Shown here: positions 57,310 through 64,000 of the stretch, in pieces | Numbering within the stretch: position 1 is the stretch's first letter | Layout of the letters: each line of letters starts with the position of its first letter | DNA from: Mastacembelus armatus | Lineage: Eukaryota > Chordata > Actinopteri > Synbranchiformes > Mastacembelidae | Direction of reading: 5' to 3' | NCBI RefSeq assembly: GCF_900324485.2 | Contig: NC_046637.1 | Coordinates: 28,107,955-28,171,954, forward strand | Length of the DNA stretch: 64,000 nucleotides | Position numbers and translations under genes: made by a program | The notes under the pieces: generated by a model | The model's database searches: none | Seen by the model: only the letters and a program-made list of their open reading frames with translations | What the model was told of the DNA's origin: nothing

Positions 57310-59329
57310 CAGGACAGCTGCGGTGACCGCGGAGTCCTCAGCAGTTTTGGACGCACTGGCTGCAGAAGCTGTGTCCTCAGGAGACGGCCCCGGGGGTCCC
57401 TGAGGTCCCTGAGGTCCTGATTGTGACTGGACAGAAGAAACGATCAGTCCGAGGCTCCGACGAGGAGAAAGGCTGTTACAGGTTTAGGTTTCGTTTCTTC
57501 TCTCACTAGTCTTGTGGTTTCCTGATGTCACAGGGGAAATGGGTGTGACTGTAACATCCTGGTGTTGACTCTCAAAGTTCTTTTTTTCTCCCCGGGGAAA
57601 TTAATCTAAATGAGGAAACTACAGAGAAATGTGTCCGAGGTGTTTTGCAGGAAAACGTAAAGACAAACAAACAAAGCACCAGAGGGCGCACGAACCGTGA
57701 CCTGGTCAGTCCAACATGTTTCTATCAGTTTGTTGTTGTTTTCATTTCCTGGGTTATAAGGTTCAGACAAGAGGTTTAATGACATCAAATCCCAAACGGA
57801 CTTATTGATATTATTGATATTATTGATATGTTAAACATCAGTGCTGCTTATTAAGTTTTCATCACCTGACACCAGTTTCATATTGTCAGTGGCCAAAGCA
57901 TCAAACGTGTATTTCTGAGGTCAAAACTATTAGAGATGAAAAATAAATTTATTCTCTGATGTAACCTGATTTTCTTCTTCCTTTGAATTTAAATGAATTA
58001 TTCTGTTTCTTCGACTCAGAGACAAATGGACTGATGGACTGATGCTAAAGATACTTAAGGCTTATAAACAGATCCAGAGTCAGAGTCCTGTCATGAAAAC
58101 AAACAACATACATTCAACTGTACACGTATCTTCTATCTGTAATAATAACAGTTAGATGAATATAAACAGAATGAATGGAGTTACAGCCGTGCTTGACATA
58201 AAGCACAGGGGGCTCTGGAATTATCCTGAATATTTGGCCTGAGAATTCTCCATGTGGCAAATTTCACCTTGGACAAAATAGAGACACACAAATGATAATG
58301 ACTCCAACTACAAATGTACCCAAAGTTTAAAAACCAACACAAAACATCTACAAGAAGCTACATACACACCTGCTACAAGGCCTGGTTGCTCAGTCTGTGA
58401 GGAAAAGCATAGAAGAGGTGGGACCTTTTACATGACGAGGACCAGGGGCCCGTTGTCTCATGGTCCCTCCATCAGTAAAAGAATAAAGGAAAACCTGTAG
58501 CAAGAATCATAAACAGAGTTAGGAACAGCCCAATAGCAGAACAGACACAAAACTATAACGAGCAATGTTCAAACCCTGTGCTGTCACTGCACACAGTCCT
58601 GAGTGTATCTGCACAACCACAAATTTAAGTAAAGAAAAATAAACATGAATGACAGTTTAATTTTATTACAGTATTTAAGTCCATGTAAAACACAAGACAA
58701 CCCCGTGATAAATATGGTTCACAATTTACATGTATTCTCTTTCCCTTAACCTTCATAATAAAACATAATAAAAACACCAAGGAAAATGTTTCGGTAACTG
58801 GTAATTGTTTTTTCCCACTACACTTCAAAACCAGTCTGACCAGTGACACCAGTCAAACACAGCTTGTTTTACTATCAAATAAAAAATTATATAACCCAAG
58901 TTCATTCAAGGTTTAACTGACAATGGTCCCAGGGCGCAGATGTGTAGGCAGCACTACGATGACTCCATAAAATGCAAACGACATTTAAATCATTTGCAAA
59001 TACATCAGGATCAACACAGGGTGAGTGTGGTGAACAGAAGTTCTCCTGTTGAGGTAACAACTTAAAAAATACGTGGTTTTATTTTTACATACAGACGGTC
59101 CAACGACCACTAACCCGTTCCTTTCATTTCTCTGAACCACATAAACTGTCATACTCATGTCCAAGGTGTTGAACAGTTAAAACATATTTCAAATACATTT
59201 CTTTCAAATTAAGAGAGAACATAGTGTCATGTAGTGATTCTAGGTCAGAGGCACACACACAGCAAATACCTGTAAATAGAAGGGAAGGGTTGGGGTTAAA
59301 TCAGCAAATGAGCAGGATTTAGCACTTAA
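57310..59329. other. Interval between STRIP1 and the TRIM-like gene
   Basis: No supported exon except the possible upstream exon of the TRIM-like gene at about 57310-57470. It has no clear transposon. The right part may be distal STRIP1 3' UTR. Confidence 0.5.
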
Positions 59330-59335
59330 TTTATT
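59330..59335 (-). terminator. Candidate STRIP1 polyadenylation signal
   Basis: AATAAA on the minus strand, about 325 bp after the STRIP1 stop. Another occurs near 58660. Confidence 0.35.
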
Positions 59336-59660
59336 TTCAGCTTTCATTAAAAAACAGTGGAGAGAACATTAGAGTGGAAAAATCTCAGCGATTAAAAGTA
59401 CAACAATACTAAACTTCTCAAAGGCAAAGGTTCTTCACGTAAAGAACTTGGTTGTAGGCCTGATCGAGGTGTAAAACCACAACCATAAATCCAACGTGAG
59501 GACTGAAGGTAACGCCTGGTGGCTTTAGAGAGTGAGATCCGTCCGACATCTTACATCTGTATGGAACATGAAACATAATGCTTTCATCAAAGTTTTACCA
59601 GAGAGAGAGGGAGAGCACTGTTTGTGGTTTAGTCTGGAAAAACCATGAGACTGTTGATTC

Positions 59661-62600
59661 TCACTGTAGCAGTTCTTCCCAGGAAATAGGTTTGGAGAAG
59701 ACCTCCCGCTCGAGCCAAAGGTCATAGTTCATTTGAAAGTCTTCGGGCAGGTCCACCCGCTGTCCCAGAACACTTTGCAGACAGTTGTCCACAGGCATGA
59801 AGTCCGGGTTGCTGTGGCTCTTGTCGTAGCGGCGACTGTTGAAGCGTTCGATGTTGGCCCGCAGAGCGCACTCCTCCGCCTGGAAGTCCCAGGGACGAGC
59901 ATCCAGATCTGCTCGAAGAGAGAAAAACAGCAAATCAAATTCTGTGGACTCTGGTCTCACCATATATTTGCACCAAAACACCATATTGGGAACGTCGTTC
60001 CACTAGAACAACACACACTGTTGTTCCCACTCACCATTTCCATAGGCCCAGTCGTCGTTAAGACGATGTCGGACCTTCTGGTAGATGGCAGACATGGTCT
60101 TCATGTTGCTCTTCCTCCACTGACGCCCCAGATATTTGGTTTGCACTTTAAGCAGCTTGAGGACGTAGAGCTGCATCATGGCCTGCTTGACCTTCAGCGC
60201 CCTCTTCAGAATGGGAGCCGACTTAAACACCACCAACATCTGGGAGACAGAAGATCAACGGTGAGCCCCATATTTAACCCCATACTTTCACATGCTGAGT
60301 TTGATGGGCTCTCACCATCGTCCTGGAGTGTTTCCACTTGGTCAGTTTGTTGAGGATCCTCAGCAGGTTAATACAGGAAAACAGATTCCTCCAGCAAAAC
60401 TGATTGTTGTCTCCCGCTTCCTGTAGCAGAGGAAGTACCCACATTAAAACGTAAAAGTCTGACGTCAGCCGTCAGTGCAACACTTTGCTTTAACCAGCTC
60501 ATGACAACAGAAATCTGAAAACTCACCAAACTCTCAGCAGTTAACTCTGGGAGCTCATGCACCACACAGTATGGAAAGTCCAGTACTGAAATGCTTTTGG
60601 AGAGAGAGCATTGAGAAGAGCGAAATAAAGAAAATGTAAGTAACATAAGTGTATTTTTACTTGAAGAGGCCTTGAAAGTACCTATTTTTAGCTGTGATGT
60701 AAGACATGATGTTCTGGTTGAAGAACTTCAGAATGAGGGGGATGCAGTTGGCAAACACCAGGTGCTGAGCCATGTATTCAAACTATGAAAAAAGACACAC
60801 AAAAACATCCTTTATTCAATTACACACGGCAAATTCATTAAATCATAGTGAAGGATCGCGATGAGGAACTGGGCAACATTTCTACCTGGTAGATGTGATT
60901 TAGCTTGAAGTGTTTCAGGAGCAGCAGCAGGATGGCGGAGATGGCCTTCACGATGATCTCTTTGTGTCGATTCACATCTACTCCAAGTTTCATGCTTTGT
61001 AACACTGTGGTCCTGCAGAGTCAGACAGGAGAGATCAGAACCTCTTCAGGTTCCTCACAGCAAAACCTAGATCAGGTCAGGTCAGCCTCCGGTCTTTACC
61101 TTTAACATCTGATTAAAAGAAACGCTGAAAGGCTGCAAAGCAGAATCTCGGCTATAAAATAATGTTTTTCTCCTTGACATGGTTCCATGCAAACATTTCC
61201 TTTTACTGTAACTGTCCTGCTGTTTGCACCTAAAATAACAAACCGCCTCAGAATAAGCACAGTGCTTATAATCAGACTTCACACACATTCCAGTAACATA
61301 ACCTGTACAGCTGCACTGCCAAAACAGAGATAAGCTTTGTTAGATATTAATGCAGCTGTAATACTGTTGTTTAAGGTTTTCTTCTTGTTCATAGTGTTAC
61401 ACTGCAGAGGAGGAAGCAGCAAAGCCTTTAAACCCGTTTAGAGACTCTACATCACTTACGGCATCTCCTCCGGCAGCACGTCTGCCAGGATGTTGATGGA
61501 GTCTGTTTTGGCTTTGGAGGTGGGAGCTGCTGCGAGAAGGATCTTCAACAGAGCAATCTGACATTATGAGAGACACACCACGTATTAGCTACAACATAAA
61601 GTCACATGGCTCTTCACGGCGGCTCCTGAGGGGCCGAATTAGTGGTCAGATGTCGACACAACCATCTTATAACCCACAACCCTGAGTCACATTTAGTAGT
61701 AGTAATGGTAAGATACCAGGGCCAGGAGTAATGGTGCGTGACATGTTAAATCTAATACTACATGAGAGTGTAAGTAACAAACAGTGGGTAACATATCAAT
61801 CTGTATTCTGTGATCCACATCAGCATTAAACAAACTGTCCTTGAAACTAACCATGTATTGAGGCAAACTGGGCAGAATTCCCTGATAGAGCAGCTCGGTT
61901 GAACACATCTCCACCTCCTCCTCACCCTGAACATGAAGAAGCAGAAAACAAGAGACACAAAACAGACAAAAGCCTTTTACCACCACATGTCAAGACAGTT
62001 TGACCTGCTTCAAATCTTCATCAACAGGATGAAGAGTTTACTATTTATTACACTGCTTATTTAAAAAAAACATTCTTACTCCATCATGTTAGCAAAATGT
62101 TAGATCACAGGAGCATCGTGTGCCCTCTAGGTCAAAACTGTTCATATTCACAACAAATCATTTTGTTTCGACTTACGCCAGACAGAGGGGTTTTCTGAAA
62201 CTCCTCCTCCTTCGTGATCTGTATCTCAGCTATAGAGACATACTTGTGCTGAAAAGAGACGAGAGCAAGTCCAGGAGCAGTACAGCTACGCACTCTTAGT
62301 TCTTAAGATATTCCTTTAGAGAAAGAAGTTAAAGAAAAACTGTGGAAAATGTTGCAATACCTGCTTTAATGTCTTGATGCTCTCATGAATTGGCCTGGGG
62401 AGGCCAACAACTGTATCTGTATCACTGCAAGACATGCACACCAGCAACCATGGTTTACTGCTGTGTGTTATTTCAGCACACAGACAACACATTTTCTTTA
62501 ATAAACCAAATGATAACCAATGATAACCTCTTTAAATATCCAACGAAACAACAAACTTACCTCCCCAGTGTGTAACCAATAAATTTGCTTCTACTTGATT

Positions 62601-63968
62601 CCAGGAAATTTTCAATGTCTTTTTCCCTGTTGGAGCAAAAACAAAAACGTCCAAAACAGCTCAAAAACCTTAATCTGATCATCCAAATGTTTATTTGAGA
62701 TTACACTTAAATAACAAAAGGACATAATACAGAAGTCATACACATATCCAGTTATTGAACAGTACCTGACTTTAGGAGCCCATGGGAGCCCTTTGGGGAA
62801 GGACACCCTCTCTGATGGAGGGTGAGGAATAGGGGGAGGCATCACCTCATCCCTCTCTAGAGGGAACGTCTCTGCCTCTATAGAGTTGTCATTGTCATCA
62901 TTGTCCTCCTCATCCTCACGAGAGTCATCAGCTTTGTAAGGGTCCTTTTCATTGAATGCATCGAGGTTGTCCTGTTTGATCAGTGCCTGTGTGAGATACA
63001 AACATACAGTAAAGATGGTGTTGAACTGTGAGTGGAGTCTAAACTAAAATTACTTTGCATTACAAACTATTTCACGTTTGTAGCTTGTTTCCCAGCCAGC
63101 CTGAATAATGTCAAGACAAGTAATTCCCCAAAAAACAATCAGTACTTTCAGATAAGATGGGCTGTTGCTTGTAGAATGGTTCAGTTCATGTCTTTTTGTC
63201 ATGTTGCTATCATGCCATGTACATTCAAATGTAGTGAAAACACAGTGTTTTCTTTCTCAGCAAGAAGATTTATATATGTATGTGCCCCAGTATGTGCCAT
63301 AGGGTTATAAAGTGCTGTATATCTAATTAACACCTTTAAAAACTGGGACAACATGTAACCATTATGGCATTATTCATAATGAGTAGAGAGTCTGGAAGAC
63401 GCTGTTTATGTCTTGGTAATATCTTAATTGTGTTTAAAATGACATACTAACGTAAATGGCATCATCGTGCATCACTGGCAGCCACAGGCTGAGCTATACC
63501 CATGGCAGTGATACCGAATATCACTGGTCTGTGAATAGGCAGCTGTAGCAATGACAACCTTGTGTTCTCGACGTGCCCGTTTTTGTTGCTGTTCTATGAG
63601 ATCAGATGCAGATGCAGGGGGAGAAGCGGCCCTCATACTGCGAATGACCCGTATGCTGTCCTCGGGAAGAGGGGGGAGACCCAGCTCCTCACGCTTATGG
63701 ATCTTTATGCTTTGGAGCTGCTCGAACCCTCCAAGTGTGAACTGAAACAGAACAAAGGAGGATTTTAATGTCTCATCTCCAGGTGTCACTTTCTGTTGCA
63801 GGGTAATCAGTCAGGAACAGTAGCTATTTCTATATCTCACCAGTATGCTCTTCCACAACAGTAATAAAACCTTCTTCATTGGGAAGTGGGGGGCATGACC
63901 GCTGCAGAACTTGGTAACCATACCAAACAGCATGACAGAAACAGGCTCATTGTTGAATATAGGAGACC
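59661..63968 (-). CDS. STRIP1: STRIP1 (FAM40A), 3' part: last 14 coding exons; 5' part beyond the window
   Basis: Core scaffold of the STRIPAK phosphatase-kinase complex, acting in cytoskeleton control and Hippo signalling. The exons are 63841-63968, 63559-63741, 62766-62986, 62561-62626, 62361-62424, 62177-62248, 61852-61926, 61460-61557, 60886-61012, 60682-60782, 60527-60593, 60316-60420, 60035-60239 and 59661-59908. They join in phase to about 586 residues, matching the C-terminal 70% of the 837-residue human protein. Landmarks: [19 protein letters not shown], an acidic stretch ([12 protein letters not shown]), [68 protein letters not shown] and the C-terminal [22 protein letters not shown]2 is the alternative; the C-terminus and synteny favour STRIP1. 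Two junctions use unusual-looking sites (donor AAG|GTTGTC at 63559, acceptor AAAAG at 60593), but phase and protein match support them. About 250 N-terminal residues are outside. Confidence 0.95.
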
Positions 63969-64000
63969 CTGGATTAAAGAAACAGGGTGGTGTTAGTTTA

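Noticed and set aside
59733-60353. 206-residue open frame on the plus strand
   Set aside because: Antisense to two STRIP1 exons and the intron between them; no splice or family support.

Overview
The window is vertebrate genomic DNA, almost certainly from a ray-finned (teleost) fish. Evidence: short GT-AG introns, teleost-type tRNA-derived SINEs, a Tc1-like end, a CARD-bearing caspase-8-type gene, and fish-like versions of human genes. AMIGO1, RBM15, SLC6A17 and STRIP1 all lie in human 1p13.3 (established knowledge), so this is a rearranged fragment of that block. I found no prokaryotic-type system, CRISPR array, tRNA or rRNA gene.

Layout. 1-9.4 kb: no recognisable gene; a 23-bp minisatellite, a (TA)n tract and a 23-G run. 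9.5-11.7 kb (+): AMIGO1, with a 5' UTR intron, a short upstream ORF and one coding exon. 11.7-15.9 kb: intergenic with two SINE copies. 15.97-18.46 kb (-): complete nine-exon pepsinogen-like aspartic protease with its own TATA box. 18.5-23.6 kb: no coding sequence seen. 23.6-26.17 kb (-): intronless RBM15 with a CpG-rich YY1/CCAAT promoter. 26.3-30.5 kb: mostly silent, with possible exon fragments. 30.56-32.29 kb (-): five-exon caspase with an N-terminal CARD and a caspase-8-like QACQG catalytic domain.

32.4-39.3 kb is an insertion hotspot: a tRNA-type SINE, a Tc1-like end, a 5'-truncated L1-type LINE flanked by a visible target duplication, a broken endogenous-retrovirus pol fossil, a possible LTR-like piece, and two almost identical ~0.3 kb direct repeats about 5 kb apart. 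39.4-51.7 kb (+): SLC6A17 with 11 coding exons; two introns carry long CT or TG tracts right beside splice sites. 52.5-57.3 kb (-): a RING-less B-box/coiled-coil/B30.2 TRIM-family gene with SINEs in its introns. 59.66 kb to the right edge (-): the last 14 coding exons of STRIP1, which runs off the window.

Functionally the genes are not one pathway. AMIGO1 (neuronal adhesion) and SLC6A17 (synaptic-vesicle transport) are neural, RBM15 and STRIP1 are housekeeping regulators, and the caspase and TRIM genes look like innate-immune or cell-death genes set into the old synteny block. All exon limits were derived by eye from splice motifs, reading phase and family similarity. The full coding lengths close in frame for every complete gene.
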